Below the pieces are notes generated by a model. It searched no databases, was not told where the DNA came from, and was given only the letters and a program-made list of their open reading frames with translations. This document shows, piece by piece, positions 18,247 to 27,334 of a stretch of DNA of 64,000 bases; within the stretch, counting starts at the first letter, position 1; each line of letters begins with the position of its first letter. Source of the DNA: Bacteroidota bacterium (lineage in GTDB: Bacteria > Bacteroidota > Ignavibacteria > Ignavibacteriales > Ignavibacteriaceae); the NCBI GenBank assembly GCA_021777835.1, contig JAJYDC010000006.1, positions 1-64,000 of the forward strand. Direction: 5' to 3'. A program made the position numbers and the translations under genes.

Positions 18247-18375
18247 TCAAACATCTGTATTGTAATCTTGGTTTTGCAAAATTAAATTACCTAACTCATA
18301 ATAAAGCAAAATGTTTCCTTTTTTGAAGGGCTTTGAATTAAGTGAAATTAGATTTGTTACAACTAAATTGCTCAT
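18247..18375 (-). pseudogene. Remnant of a RibD_C/DHFR-like N-terminus
   Basis: A 42-codon frame begins MSNLVVTNLISLNS, which resembles the first strand of RibD_C/dihydrofolate-reductase-like proteins (VTNxxSLDG), and then stops. Its ATG overlaps the stop of the upstream DoxX-like gene as ATGA, suggesting it was once a coupled, longer gene. Past the stop, short coding-like pieces remain in other frames (for example FESVEESNETVEVFNAF), so the stretch up to the next gene at 18118 is probably decayed coding DNA. Assignment is tentative. Confidence 0.35.
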
Positions 18376-18791
18376 TTAGACTCCGTTTTCCTAAAAGGAA
18401 TGAACTGGCTTATGAAATTATCGCGCAAATAGACTCCTCCCCAAACTAATATTGCAAAATATATAGGAAATAATGTATTGCTAAAAAGTGGATTCATAAT
18501 TCTCAGGTTGGAAGCAACTGCACCTCCTAAATAACCAGTAAGCAAGACTGCTCCGAATATTGAAGTACGCGGTATGATATAAATAATAGTAAGCAAGAGT
18601 AATATTAGTCCTATTATAGGAATAGTATTTTCGGGATATCCAAGTTTGACAGATGCCTGCATTACTTGCGGAGTTTTTAGGATCTTAGTTATGGAATCTA
18701 ATAACATAAACAAAACAGCAATACCGCTCATTATTCTCCCAATTATAACTTTCTTTTTCGAAACTGAGTCTGTTGAAGAATCTGATTTCAT
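18372..18791 (-). CDS. DoxX-like membrane protein
   Basis: 139 residues with four predicted spans (IGRIMSGIAVLFMLLDSITKIL, IPIIGLILLLLTIIYIIP, SIFGAVLLTGYLGGAVASNL, LFPIYFAILVWGGVYL). The K-ILK-x-P-V-MQASVKLGYPE segment is typical of the DoxX-like (DoxX_2) family. Its stop overlaps the start of a truncated downstream frame, so it was probably the first gene of a coupled pair. Function unknown. Confidence 0.85.
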   Translation of the reverse strand: MKSDSSTDSVSKKKVIIGRIMSGIAVLFMLLDSITKILKTPQVMQASVKLGYPENTIPIIGLILLLLTIIYIIPRTSIFGAVLLTGYLGGAVASNLRIMNPLFSNTLFPIYFAILVWGGVYLRDNFISQFIPFRKTESK

Positions 18792-18841
18792 TTTATCACC
18801 TCGAAATGTTTTTAATAAAATTATAAAGTAGTATTGTAATG

Positions 18842-18884
18842 AAGCAATCTCTTGATTCTATTCAATTCGGCGTTGAGATTGCTT
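18842..18884. repeat. REP-like hairpin
   Basis: Perfect 10-bp inverted repeat AAGCAATCTC / GAGATTGCTT with a 23-nt loop, in the gap upstream of the DoxX-like gene. GAGATTGCTT-type arms recur in dispersed intergenic palindromes of many bacteria (general knowledge), so this may be a decayed copy. There is no T-tract beside it. Confidence 0.4.
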
Positions 18885-19033
18885 TACCGCTATACCAGTA
18901 TTCGCATTAAAGAATTTAGAAACTTCTAAACAAAAATTAGTTGTTATTCTTTCTAATTAAATTACAGATCCTTTATTTGTCAACATGCAAACAACGCTAT
19001 CCGCTGTTTCAAAATATGCTATATTGTTATTTA

Positions 19034-19462
19034 CTACTGCTTGGGATATGAATAATTTACCATCCATTGAATTCCAAATTTATCATTTAGCATACCAAAG
19101 TAGGCACCCCAAAATGTATCTGCCAAAGGCACCGTTATTTTTCCTCCTGCCGATAGACTGTTAAAATATTTTGCAGCTTCTTCTTTACTATCAGTTTCGA
19201 TAGAAAGATGAAAATTATTACCGTAAGTTATTCTATGCCCCATTGACTCTATCGCATCAGTACCCATTAACACATTAGCGTTTCCAATAGGAAGTGAAAC
19301 GTGCATTAGTTTTTCTTTATCACCAGCACTTAGCTTAGCACCTTCGGGGGTATCCTTGAAGCGTGTTAAGCCAACAAATTCACCTCCAAAAACTGATTTG
19401 TAAAAATTGAAGGCTTCTTCATTATTTCCAGGAAAGTTCAAATAATAGTTTATGGCTTTCAT
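19034..19462 (-). CDS. VOC family protein (PhnB-like)
   Basis: 142 residues, one glyoxalase/bleomycin-resistance (VOC) domain of the PhnB subfamily: NYYLNFPGNNEEAFNFYKSVFGGEF, then HVSLPIGNANVLMGTDA, and DTFWGAYFGMLNDKFGIQWMVNY at the end. AAGGAG is well placed before the ATG. The enzyme activity of this subfamily is generally unknown; older annotations call it 3-demethylubiquinone methyltransferase without support. Related to the double-domain VOC protein at 20511. Confidence 0.9.
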   Translation of the reverse strand: MKAINYYLNFPGNNEEAFNFYKSVFGGEFVGLTRFKDTPEGAKLSAGDKEKLMHVSLPIGNANVLMGTDAIESMGHRITYGNNFHLSIETDSKEEAAKYFNSLSAGGKITVPLADTFWGAYFGMLNDKFGIQWMVNYSYPKQ

Positions 19463-19580
19463 GTGAGTACTCCTTAATTTATTATTAGATATTTTTTAAT
19501 TATGAGGAATATTATATAAACCGCAACTCTGGTATATAACAATTCAATACAATTCCACTCTCGAAACTAATGCTTTTTAT

Positions 19581-20083
19581 TTACCTAAGATCCAATTTAC
19601 CGTTCACATCAATTAAGATCGTTAAACCCTTTCCTATTGCCGTTGGTTTTATAAAAAGGTTATATTCATCGATAAGGTTATCTTTGATCAAAGATGACAC
19701 AAATCCAGCACCGCCATATACGCTAATATCTTTGCCAAGTTGCTTTTTAATTCCATTGACTTCTTCAACAAGATTACCTTTTGCTAATGATTTGTTTACC
19801 CAATTTGATTTGTCAAGAGTTTTGATAAAAGCTATCTTGGGTTTATATATCATCTTTTTACCAAATGCATATTCAGGATTATCCGGACTAGTTATTGTTG
19901 ATGACCAATATGAAATAAATCCGTCAGCCATTTTCCTACCCAATAGAATGGTATCGATAGAGTCTGCCAGCTCAGTAATATAGGCAGCTAGTTTATCATC
20001 CAATCCAATTCGCCCTCGAGTCTTTCAACAAATCCATCTACCGAAATCTGCATCTGTAATTTTCTCACATTGTCTGCTTCCAT
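19581..20083 (-). pseudogene. Frameshifted RibD_C/dihydrofolate-reductase-like gene
   Basis: The ATG at 20083, with AGGAG 7 bp upstream, opens a frame reading MEADNVRKLQMQISVDGFVERLEGELDWM, the usual N-terminus of this family, but it stops at once. The rest continues in another frame from about 20003: DDKLAAYITELADSIDTILLGRKMADGF, then DISVYGGAGFVSSLIKDNLIDEYNLFIKPTAIG, complete to the C-terminus. Where relatives have a few residues between DWM and DD, bases are missing here. So the gene has a small deletion with frameshift, or the assembly has an error. Confidence 0.8.
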
Positions 20084-20113
20084 TTCATGACTCCTATTTT
20101 TATATCCTATATA

Positions 20114-20464
20114 CTACAAATTAGTTTTCACTCTATATTTAACAATCTTTTCTATTAATGATAAAGGTATAGGTTTATCATAGGGAAATTGAACTGATCC
20201 TTTAGCAGATTTATATTCAGCCAATTCATTCTTAAATTTTTTAATAGCATCAGCGGTAGGGTAAAAGCCAATATGATTTTTCCATGCGGCATAGTAAACC
20301 AAATTACCATTTAATTTATATGTTGGCATTTGGTAGCTTATTGTTTCCTCTGCCATAGGCGCAGCTTTTTTAATAGACTGTCTTACTTTTTCCAAAATAT
20401 CCCAAACATTTTTCGGGAAAGTATGGACGTATTCTTCAACTGTTTTGAAGTTTGTCCTTGCCAT
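20114..20464 (-). CDS. DUF1801 (YdhG-like) domain protein
   Basis: 116 residues, a single DUF1801 domain: FKTVEEYVHTFPKNVWDILEKVRQSIKKAAPMAEETISYQMPTYK, then YYAAWKNHIGFYPTADAI and KGSVQFPYDKPIPLSLIEKIVKYR. The family includes Bacillus FrataxinYdhG-type proteins proposed to deliver iron, but most members are uncharacterised. AAGGTG precedes the ATG. Part of the accessory run; no dedicated partner is evident. Confidence 0.88.
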   Translation of the reverse strand: MARTNFKTVEEYVHTFPKNVWDILEKVRQSIKKAAPMAEETISYQMPTYKLNGNLVYYAAWKNHIGFYPTADAIKKFKNELAEYKSAKGSVQFPYDKPIPLSLIEKIVKYRVKTNL

Positions 20465-20510
20465 AATTTAACACCTTATATTTTAATATTATGTAATCTC
20501 AAAATGTGCA

Positions 20511-21419
20511 TTAGCCATTGTAAGCTTTTATTAAGTCATCTATTTCAATTTTAGTCATCTTCATCAAAGCTTCTGTTACTCTCTGTGACTTTTTAAGGTC
20601 GGGATCTCTCATTAATTTGACTATAGCCTTAGGTACGATTTGCCAAGTTACACCGAATTTGTCAGTAAGCCATCCGCACTGACCCGGTTTTCCCCCTTTT
20701 GAGAGCTTATCCCAAAGAACATCCACTTCATTCTGAGATTCGCAGTTTACAAACAAGGATATGGACGGAGTAAAGCGTTCTTTGTTGCTATCCATAGTCA
20801 TATATTCCTGTCCGTTAAGACAAAATACAGCGTGCTGAACCTTCCCCACCTGTCCATTTTCGTTGATACCAAAGCGGCTTAGTTTTTTAATTTCTGATTT
20901 ATTTTTCCCTAAAGCTGAAAACACAGATATATAGTAATTCATAGCCTCCTCAGCTTGATTTTCATACCATAAAAATGGTATAATGTTTTGAGCTTTCTTT
21001 GATAAATTCAACTGCCATGAAACTCCGAACTTATCATTGAACCATACAAATTTCTCACTGAATGGATATATATTCAGCGGCATAAGAATTTTACCATTTT
21101 CTGATAACTTCTTGAAAAGCTGAATAACTTCATTTTCGAGCCTGCAGTTTACAAAAAACGATATGGAAGTATTAAAGTAGAAATCCTTTACAGGACCCCC
21201 GTTTAGAGCAACGAATTCTTGGCCAAGAAGCTGAAAATTTGCGATCATTACACTTCCTTTTGGCCCGGGTCCAGCATCACCATATCGATTTATTATAAGC
21301 ATCTTAGAATTATTACTATCAAAAGTGACATCAAATACAGAAGAAAAAGAAGACACATAAAAATTTGCTGCCTCTTCCGCCTGAGTATCGAACCATAAGA
21401 ATGGATTAATATTTTTCAT
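20511..21419 (-). CDS. Double PhnB-like VOC protein
   Basis: 302 residues with two consecutive PhnB-like VOC domains: the first (1-~130) begins NPFLWFDTQAEEAANFYVSSF and ends WFNDKFGVSWQLN; the second (~143-285) begins IPFLWYENQAEEAMNYYISVF and ends GWLTDKFGVTWQIVP. The C-terminal tail has DPDLKKSQRVTEALMKMTKIEIDDL, typical of this family. A tandem VOC pair can form one metal site within a chain. Substrate unknown. The two halves probably arose by duplication and fusion. Confidence 0.9.
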   Translation of the reverse strand: MKNINPFLWFDTQAEEAANFYVSSFSSVFDVTFDSNNSKMLIINRYGDAGPGPKGSVMIANFQLLGQEFVALNGGPVKDFYFNTSISFFVNCRLENEVIQLFKKLSENGKILMPLNIYPFSEKFVWFNDKFGVSWQLNLSKKAQNIIPFLWYENQAEEAMNYYISVFSALGKNKSEIKKLSRFGINENGQVGKVQHAVFCLNGQEYMTMDSNKERFTPSISLFVNCESQNEVDVLWDKLSKGGKPGQCGWLTDKFGVTWQIVPKAIVKLMRDPDLKKSQRVTEALMKMTKIEIDDLIKAYNG

Positions 21420-21724
21420 GTTTGTATTCTTTCAATTGTTATGTTTAAGTTCTCAAGAATAATTTATTTCTGATATACTTTAGATAGATACAATAGTTCA
21501 GCTTCACTAAGTCTCTTATGTAAACTTAACCTTGACCTATTTAAAGCGAAAGGTGCTAATACGGCAATATAGGGGGGTATATACGTCAAAAATCAAGATA
21601 TATTGTTCTGAATATGAGCAATTTTCAAGATTCTTTGATAATTACTTCATTCATTTTGATTTCGGCCTTGAAAAGGCAATTTGTGATTCCCGCCAAATAG
21701 GATAAAGATGCTTTATTTTATTAT
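21420..21724. other. Divergent intergenic region, nothing recognised
   Basis: About 305 bp between the minus-strand VOC gene and the plus-strand DUF5519 gene. It must hold promoters for both. No clear -35/-10 pair, palindrome or small gene was seen. Confidence 0.35.
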
Positions 21725-21778
21725 ATGAGCATAGCTTTACAATTAAATATAATTTCAATTGGTATCAAAGGATATAAT

Positions 21779-22138
21779 ATGACGGTTAACAATGCTAAAG
21801 AAATAGTTCATCTTGCTATGATGGAATTTGAAGGTGTCAGTTCTAACATTCACCGTTTTGGCGGCACTGAATATAAATTAGGTAAAAGAGAAATCGGGCA
21901 TATACATGGAAATTATATTGTGGACATTCCTTTTCCATTAAAGTTAAGGACCGAAATAATTAGAAACGGTGAAGCAGAGCCTCATCACATATTACCTGAA
22001 AGCGGATGGGTAAGTGTCTTTCTGCATAATGAAAGTGATGTCAACAGGGCAATTGCGCTCTTGCGCAGATCATATGAACTTGCTTTAATACAAATGAAAA
22101 GAAGAAGTCAACAACATCAAAATTATTCAGTTTTATAA
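21779..22138 (+). CDS. DUF5519 (luciferase-domain) protein
   Basis: About 119 residues from the ATG at 21779, which places MTVNNAKEIVHLAMMEFEGV at the N-terminus; 18 more codons are open upstream to 21725. The core GGTEYKLGKREIGHIHGNYIVDIPFP and AEPHHILPESGWVSVFLHN match the small 'luciferase domain-containing' DUF5519 family, which despite the name has no shown light-emitting role. The stop is 1 bp before the next ATG, so the DUF1697 gene is co-translated. Confidence 0.82.
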   Translation: MTVNNAKEIVHLAMMEFEGVSSNIHRFGGTEYKLGKREIGHIHGNYIVDIPFPLKLRTEIIRNGEAEPHHILPESGWVSVFLHNESDVNRAIALLRRSYELALIQMKRRSQQHQNYSVL

Positions 22139-22139
22139 T

Positions 22140-22673
22140 ATGACGAAGTATGTTGCTTTATTGCGAGGCATAAATGTAGGCGGTAATAAAAAAGTTCAAA
22201 TGTCAGATCTTAAAAGAGCATTCGTGAAAATTGGATTAAGAAATATAAAGACAATCCTAGCGTCAGGTAATGTGATATTTGATTCAGAACTAGAAAGTAT
22301 TGACAAACTGACAATAGAAATTTCAAAGATGCTTGAACATACATTCAAATTTCCTATTCGAATAATACTTATGAAATTTTGCGACATTGAGAAATTAATT
22401 GCGTTAAATCCTTACAAGGCAATAAAAGTAACGCCACAGACAAGACTGTATACGACATTTCTTTCCGAAAAACACAAAAACAAATTAGGCGTCAATTATA
22501 TTTCACACGATAAATCATTCAAGATTATTTCTGTAACGGATAATACTGTATTCAGTGTTCTAGATCTTTCAATTTCAAATACTCCCGAGGCTATGAATGC
22601 ACTTGAAAAAATATACGGACCGAATATAACTACGAGAAATTGGAATACAGTATTAAAGATTGCAAAGCTCTAA
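22140..22673 (+). CDS. DUF1697 domain protein
   Basis: 177 residues. The start TKYVALLRGINVGGNKKVQMSDLKRAF and the middle ILASGNVIFDSE are diagnostic of DUF1697, and the end EKIYGPNITTRNWNTVLKIAKL fits the complete family length. The function of the family is unknown. Directly follows the DUF5519 gene with 1 bp between (TAATATG). Confidence 0.92.
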   Translation: MTKYVALLRGINVGGNKKVQMSDLKRAFVKIGLRNIKTILASGNVIFDSELESIDKLTIEISKMLEHTFKFPIRIILMKFCDIEKLIALNPYKAIKVTPQTRLYTTFLSEKHKNKLGVNYISHDKSFKIISVTDNTVFSVLDLSISNTPEAMNALEKIYGPNITTRNWNTVLKIAKL

Positions 22674-22905
22674 TAAAGAAATAATTTGTAATTTAAAATG
22701 CTGATTTTACACAATAACAAATAAGAGTATTGAGATTGAATATGGAACATAGAGTATGGCAGAAAGGATTTATTGGCAATTTTATAAACAAAGTTAGGCT
22801 TTGAATTAAAGTACAACGGTAAGTCAAGAATATTACATTTTCAAAATATCTTATAATTTTATTAATATAAGACTGATGTTAAATTAAGTCAAAAAGATTT
22901 ATAAT

Positions 22906-23886
22906 ATGAAAAGCGTATCCATTTTAATACCATACGGGCACACCAGCCTAGTAAACATAGAAGGCACTCATCAGATTCTTTCAGAGGTAAATAACCTTCT
23001 AATTCAAACGGGAAGAGATCCCATATTTAATATTCAGCTTGTCGGTCTTTCTAAAAAAACAAAACAAACAACCGGTTTATTTACTGTTAATCCAAATACT
23101 TTAATCAGCGATGTCATAAAGACAGACTTGATAATTATTCCCGCCATACACGGAGATCATAACAAAATACGCGAGGTTAATAAAGAATTTATTCCCTGGA
23201 TAATCAACCAATATATGAACGGTGCTGAAATAGCAAGTTTTTGCATAGGTTCCTTTTTTCTCGCATCTACCGGATTATTGCAAGGCAAACAATGCACAAC
23301 CCACTGGGCATTTGCTAATGACTTTAAAAATATGTTCCCTGAAATAAATTTGCTTGGTGATAAAATTATGACTGCACAGGACGGGATATACACAAGCGGC
23401 GGCGCATATTCTTATTTGAACCTCCTCCTATATTTAATTGAGAAATTTGCGGGTCGCGATGTTGCCGTCTTAATTTCCAAAACGTTTATGATTGACATTG
23501 ACAAGAATAGCCAGTCGCCGTTTATTATGTTCAAAGGTCAAAAAGGACATGACGACAAACAGGTATTAAAAGCGCAGGAGTATATTGAAAATAATTACAA
23601 CGAAAAAATATCTGTCGAACAATTAGCAAATAAATTTGCTTTAAGTAAAAGAAGTCTAGAGCGTAGATTTAAAAAAGCAACCAGTAATACCGTAAGCGAA
23701 TATATCCACCGGGTTAAAGTCGAAGCCGCAAAAATAAACCTTGAGTCTTCGCGCGAAAATGTAAACGAGGTAATGTATAAAGTAGGATATGCAGATCCTA
23801 AAACGTTTCGTATTACGTTCAAGCGCATCACCGGCTTATCACCAATTCAGTATCGCAATAAATATAATCGAGAAATTACCTACTAA
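22906..23886 (+). CDS. GlxA-type AraC family regulator with DJ-1/PfpI domain
   Basis: 326 residues. The N-terminal DJ-1/PfpI-like domain (1-~195) has the nucleophile-elbow region EIASFCIGSFFLASTGLLQGKQCTTHW; the C-terminal AraC HTH pair (~225-320) has EQLANKFALSKRSLERRFKKATSNTVSEYI and EVMYKVGYADPKTFRITFKRITGLSPIQYR. Such proteins sense small molecules through the first domain and control nearby transport or detoxification genes. The next gene downstream is a decayed methyltransferase, so its original target may be lost. Confidence 0.93.
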   Translation: MKSVSILIPYGHTSLVNIEGTHQILSEVNNLLIQTGRDPIFNIQLVGLSKKTKQTTGLFTVNPNTLISDVIKTDLIIIPAIHGDHNKIREVNKEFIPWIINQYMNGAEIASFCIGSFFLASTGLLQGKQCTTHWAFANDFKNMFPEINLLGDKIMTAQDGIYTSGGAYSYLNLLLYLIEKFAGRDVAVLISKTFMIDIDKNSQSPFIMFKGQKGHDDKQVLKAQEYIENNYNEKISVEQLANKFALSKRSLERRFKKATSNTVSEYIHRVKVEAAKINLESSRENVNEVMYKVGYADPKTFRITFKRITGLSPIQYRNKYNREITY

Positions 23887-24183
23887 GTATTAGCCTCGCT
23901 TTTATTATTTATTCATAATTTCTTTTTATTTCGTCTAATAGACAAAAGTTTACGCAAATACAGAACTTCGCACCTTTTTCGTGCGATTTAGTCTAACGAA
24001 ACGCAGTAATTTCACCAAGAATGCTTGCTAATTGGCGGCTCCTTTATGACGATGAAAACTTTTTGAAAGGCTTGAAGAGTTAAATTATCAAATCTTAATT
24101 CTCTTAATAAATAATAGACTTGCTTAATGACAGCAGATAACATAATTTTTATTAAATTACTTATCGCAAATTAATATTAGCGA
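23887..24183. other. Intergenic stretch before the methyltransferase relic
   Basis: About 300 bp with no convincing gene. The piece nearest 24183 would have held the promoter of the methyltransferase; a TAG lies in frame just before the first homologous codons. Confidence 0.35.
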
Positions 24184-25157
24184 ATTAATGCGCCACAGGA
24201 ATTAGGAGAAACAGTTTATAAATTTCAAACTAGCCGAATTATTTTAACTGCTTTAGAATTAGGAATATTTACTGCACTTGGAGATAAAGAGAAAACCTCA
24301 GGTGAAGTTTCAAAAACCATATATACAGATTTCAGAGCAACCGATAGGTTAATGAACTCATTATGTATAATAAAACTATTACTAAAGAAAGACGTAAGTT
24401 TTCAAATACTAGTTTTTCCTCTCAGTATCTGGTGCAGGGGAATCCTGATTATATTTCCAATCTTTTACACAAAGTTAATTTTGGGATTTATGGAGTAATT
24501 TAACCGATGTAGTACGTAATGGAAAACCAGCCGGCAGAACTGGCTCAAACAGGAATGATTAACTGGAAGAATTTATTGAAGCCATGCATTATAGAGCTCT
24601 TGAACAAGCCTCCGAGGATATAAATTACTTGGATCTTGCTGGTGTGCAAAATGTTCTTGACGTAGGAGGAGGATCTGCAGCTTTCTCAATGGAACTTGCA
24701 AAAATCAAAAAGGAAATTACTGCTACTGTTTTTGACCTTCCTGAAGTTATACCGCTAACACAGAAATATATTTCAAACGCAGGACTTTCTGAAAAAGATT
24801 AGAACAATAAAAGGTAATTATTTATTTCATGATTTAGGATCGGGATATGATATTATTTTTCTTTCGGCAATCGTACACAGCAATTCTGATGAAGATAATA
24901 AGAAACTAATTCAAAAGTGCGCAAATTCATTAAATCAAGAAGGACAACTTGTTATTCAAGATTATGCTATGAATGAGGAAAGAACATCTCCGCCGGGAGG
25001 GACTTTTTTCGCAATTAATATGCTAGTTAATACTCAGGGCGGAGATACTTTCACCCAATCAGAAATATATTCAAGGCCTACAAGTGCAGGATTAAAAGAG
25101 CCAAAGAGTCGTGAAATCTCTCACGGCGCTACACAATTTACATGGAGAAAACTATAA
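24184..25157 (+). pseudogene. Decayed SAM-dependent O-methyltransferase
   Basis: Three frames joined end to end give one protein of the acetylserotonin/hydroxyindole O-methyltransferase type. Frame one (24184-~24390): APQELGETVYKFQTSRIILTALELGIF and FRATDRLMNSLC (dimerisation/winged-helix domain). Frame two (~24390-24480): KFSNTSFSSQYLVQGNPDYISNLLH. Frame three (~24480-24802): DLWSNLTDVVRNGKPAGRTG, an internal TAA, then LDVGGGSAAFSMELA (SAM site) to NAGLSEK. The final part (~24797-25157) again shifts: KIRTIKGNYLF to the last stop. No ATG remains at the start. Clearly non-functional as read. Confidence 0.88.
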
Positions 25158-25400
25158 AATCTAACTGCTGTAGATGCGCTAAATAAAAATGCATATTTTA
25201 TTATTAATTTCTCTATACTTTTCTCTTTTATTGAGAAGGCTACTTTCCATCTGAATCCTCATAGGCTGAATTCGCAACATATTTGCGCTTTCATTTTTCT
25301 CCATTTAATTTAATCGTTAAAATATATTGAATTATTAATATCTATCATTATTAGTATCATAAAACTTAGCCTTTAGAAATAATCTCAAAGAAAGATAACT

Positions 25401-27200
25401 ATGAACCAAAAATTAAAACAAATAATTACATCTGCGATTTTAATAGTTCTATTAGCAATTCACCCGTTCATTATTTCCCAAACAATTAAACTTAAAGTAA
25501 TTGAAACCAGCGATGTACACGGCTCTCTTTTCCCATATGATTTTAAGGACAATAAGGAAGTAACGTCTTCACTTGCACAAATTTATACATACGTTAAGGA
25601 GGAAAGAGCTAAGAAAGATCAAAGTGTAATTCTTCTTGATGACGGCGATATTCTCCAAGGGCAACCAGTAGTTTATTATTACAATTTCGAGAAGACGAAT
25701 GTGCCGCACATATGCGCGCGAGTAATGAATTACATGAAATACGATGCGGGTACTGTTGGCAACCACGATATCGAACCAGGCCATCCGGTTTACGATAAAA
25801 TAGACAAGGAATTTAATTTCCCTTGGCTCGCTGCAAATGCTGTCAATACTAAGACAGGTAAACCATATTTTGAAAATAGATGGCAGCACAACAAACCTTA
25901 TACAATAATTAAAAGGAACGGGATTAAGATAGCTGTACTTAGCTTGATAACACCAGCAATTCCAAATTGGTTACCAGAAAAGATTTGGAGCGGGATAAGA
26001 TTTGAGGACATGCTTGAAAGCGCAAAGAAGTGGGTCGCAATTATTAAAGAAAAGGAAAAACCGGATTTATTAGTCGGTCTTTTTCATTCAGGAATAGAGT
26101 ATAATTACAACGGGCAAACAGAAAATACTCGCTTATTGGAAAATGCTTCAAAGCTAGTGGCTGAAAAAGTACCCGGATTTGATATCGTACTTGCAGGGCA
26201 TGATCATAAGGTCTGGAATTTCAATGTTAAAAACTCAGAGGGAAATAGTGTTTTAATACTTGACCCTGCAAATGCCGCTCGAAACGCTGCTGTTGCTACA
26301 GTTACTCTACAATATGATTCTTCATCATCATCCTGGAAGAAGAAAATTACCGGTGAAATTGTTGCAAGCAAGAATTATAAGCCTGATGCCGGCTATATGA
26401 AGAAGTTCGGTCATGCAATTGAAGAGGTAAAGAAATATGTTTCAAAGCCCATCGGTGTTTTTACAAGAACAATATCAACACGTGAGTCATTATTTGGAGA
26501 TTCTCCGTTCGTTGACCTTATCCAAAAAATTCAACTTGAACTTACACATGCAGATGTTTCTTTTTCAGAACCTCTTTCTTTTAGCGCCGAAATAAAAAAG
26601 GGAACTGTCTACGTCCGTGATATGTTTAATCTATACAGATTTGAAAACCTTTTATACACGATGAAAATGAGCGGGAAGGAAATAAAAGATTACCTTGAGT
26701 ATTCTTTCGGCAATTGGTTTAACCAAATGAAAAGTTCAGATGATGACCTTTTGAAATTCAAGAAGGATTCCACCGGTAATATATTATACTCATATCATCA
26801 AGCACAACTTGCAACTAACTATTATAATTTTTCTTCCGCGGCAGGAATTAATTACGCTGTTGATGTTTCAAAACCTGCAGGTGAGCGAGTTAAAATAAAA
26901 TCATTTTCTAACGGCAAACCTTTTGACATGAATAAATATTACAGTGTTGCAATGAACTCATACAGAGGAAACGGCGGAGGCGGTCACTTAATTTTAGGAG
27001 CTAAAATTCCAAAGCTGGAAATCCCAAAACGAATCATTACTTCTACTCAAAAGGATCTTCGTTATTATTTAATGAAATGGATTGAGAATAGAAAATCTGT
27101 TACACCTGAATCATTGAATAATTGGAAGATAATTCCCGGCAGCTGGTGGGAAAAAGGAAAAGAGAAAGATTATAAGATTTTATTTGGAGCACGTGACTAG
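25401..27200 (+). CDS. Secreted 5'-nucleotidase/2',3'-cyclic phosphodiesterase family protein
   Basis: 599 residues. A signal peptide (to about FIISQ) directs it to the periplasm or surface. The metallophosphatase domain (~27-330) has all five metal motifs: ETSDVHGSLFPYDF, LLDDGDILQGQP, GTVGNHDIEPG, LFHSGIEY and LAGHDHKVW. The 5'-nucleotidase C-terminal substrate domain follows (FSAEIKKGTVYVRDMFNLYRFENLL, NSYRGNGGGGHL). It probably recovers phosphate and nucleosides from extracellular nucleotides. Single gene; a long hairpin lies after its stop. Confidence 0.93.
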   Translation: MNQKLKQIITSAILIVLLAIHPFIISQTIKLKVIETSDVHGSLFPYDFKDNKEVTSSLAQIYTYVKEERAKKDQSVILLDDGDILQGQPVVYYYNFEKTNVPHICARVMNYMKYDAGTVGNHDIEPGHPVYDKIDKEFNFPWLAANAVNTKTGKPYFENRWQHNKPYTIIKRNGIKIAVLSLITPAIPNWLPEKIWSGIRFEDMLESAKKWVAIIKEKEKPDLLVGLFHSGIEYNYNGQTENTRLLENASKLVAEKVPGFDIVLAGHDHKVWNFNVKNSEGNSVLILDPANAARNAAVATVTLQYDSSSSSWKKKITGEIVASKNYKPDAGYMKKFGHAIEEVKKYVSKPIGVFTRTISTRESLFGDSPFVDLIQKIQLELTHADVSFSEPLSFSAEIKKGTVYVRDMFNLYRFENLLYTMKMSGKEIKDYLEYSFGNWFNQMKSSDDDLLKFKKDSTGNILYSYHQAQLATNYYNFSSAAGINYAVDVSKPAGERVKIKSFSNGKPFDMNKYYSVAMNSYRGNGGGGHLILGAKIPKLEIPKRIITSTQKDLRYYLMKWIENRKSVTPESLNNWKIIPGSWWEKGKEKDYKILFGARD

Positions 27201-27250
27201 AAACTTTAGAAACAAATCTTAACTTAAGAATACTTTAAAAACAATATCGT

Positions 27251-27327
27251 TGTTGTAGAGGATTCCATTTAGTCAAAGCATTATAGTTCTAATCGCCTTT
27301 GTGCTAAATAGAAAGTCCTCTACAACA
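27251..27327. repeat. Long imperfect hairpin between convergent genes
   Basis: Outer arms TGTTGTAGAGGA (27251-27262) and TCCTCTACAACA (27316-27327) are perfectly complementary. Inside, ATTTAG/CTAAAT and CAAAG/CTTTG continue the pairing, giving a ~77-nt stem-loop. It lies between convergent genes with no strong T-tract on either side. It may be a bidirectional terminator or a copy of a dispersed palindromic element. Confidence 0.55.
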
Positions 27328-27334
27328 GATTCCT

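Noticed and set aside
19570-19983. 137-codon plus-strand frame opposite the broken RibD_C gene
   Set aside because: The minus strand carries the conserved family motifs; the plus frame is a shadow.
24584-24802. Small 72-residue methyltransferase-like gene
   Set aside because: It is an internal piece of the decayed O-methyltransferase, not a gene in its own right.
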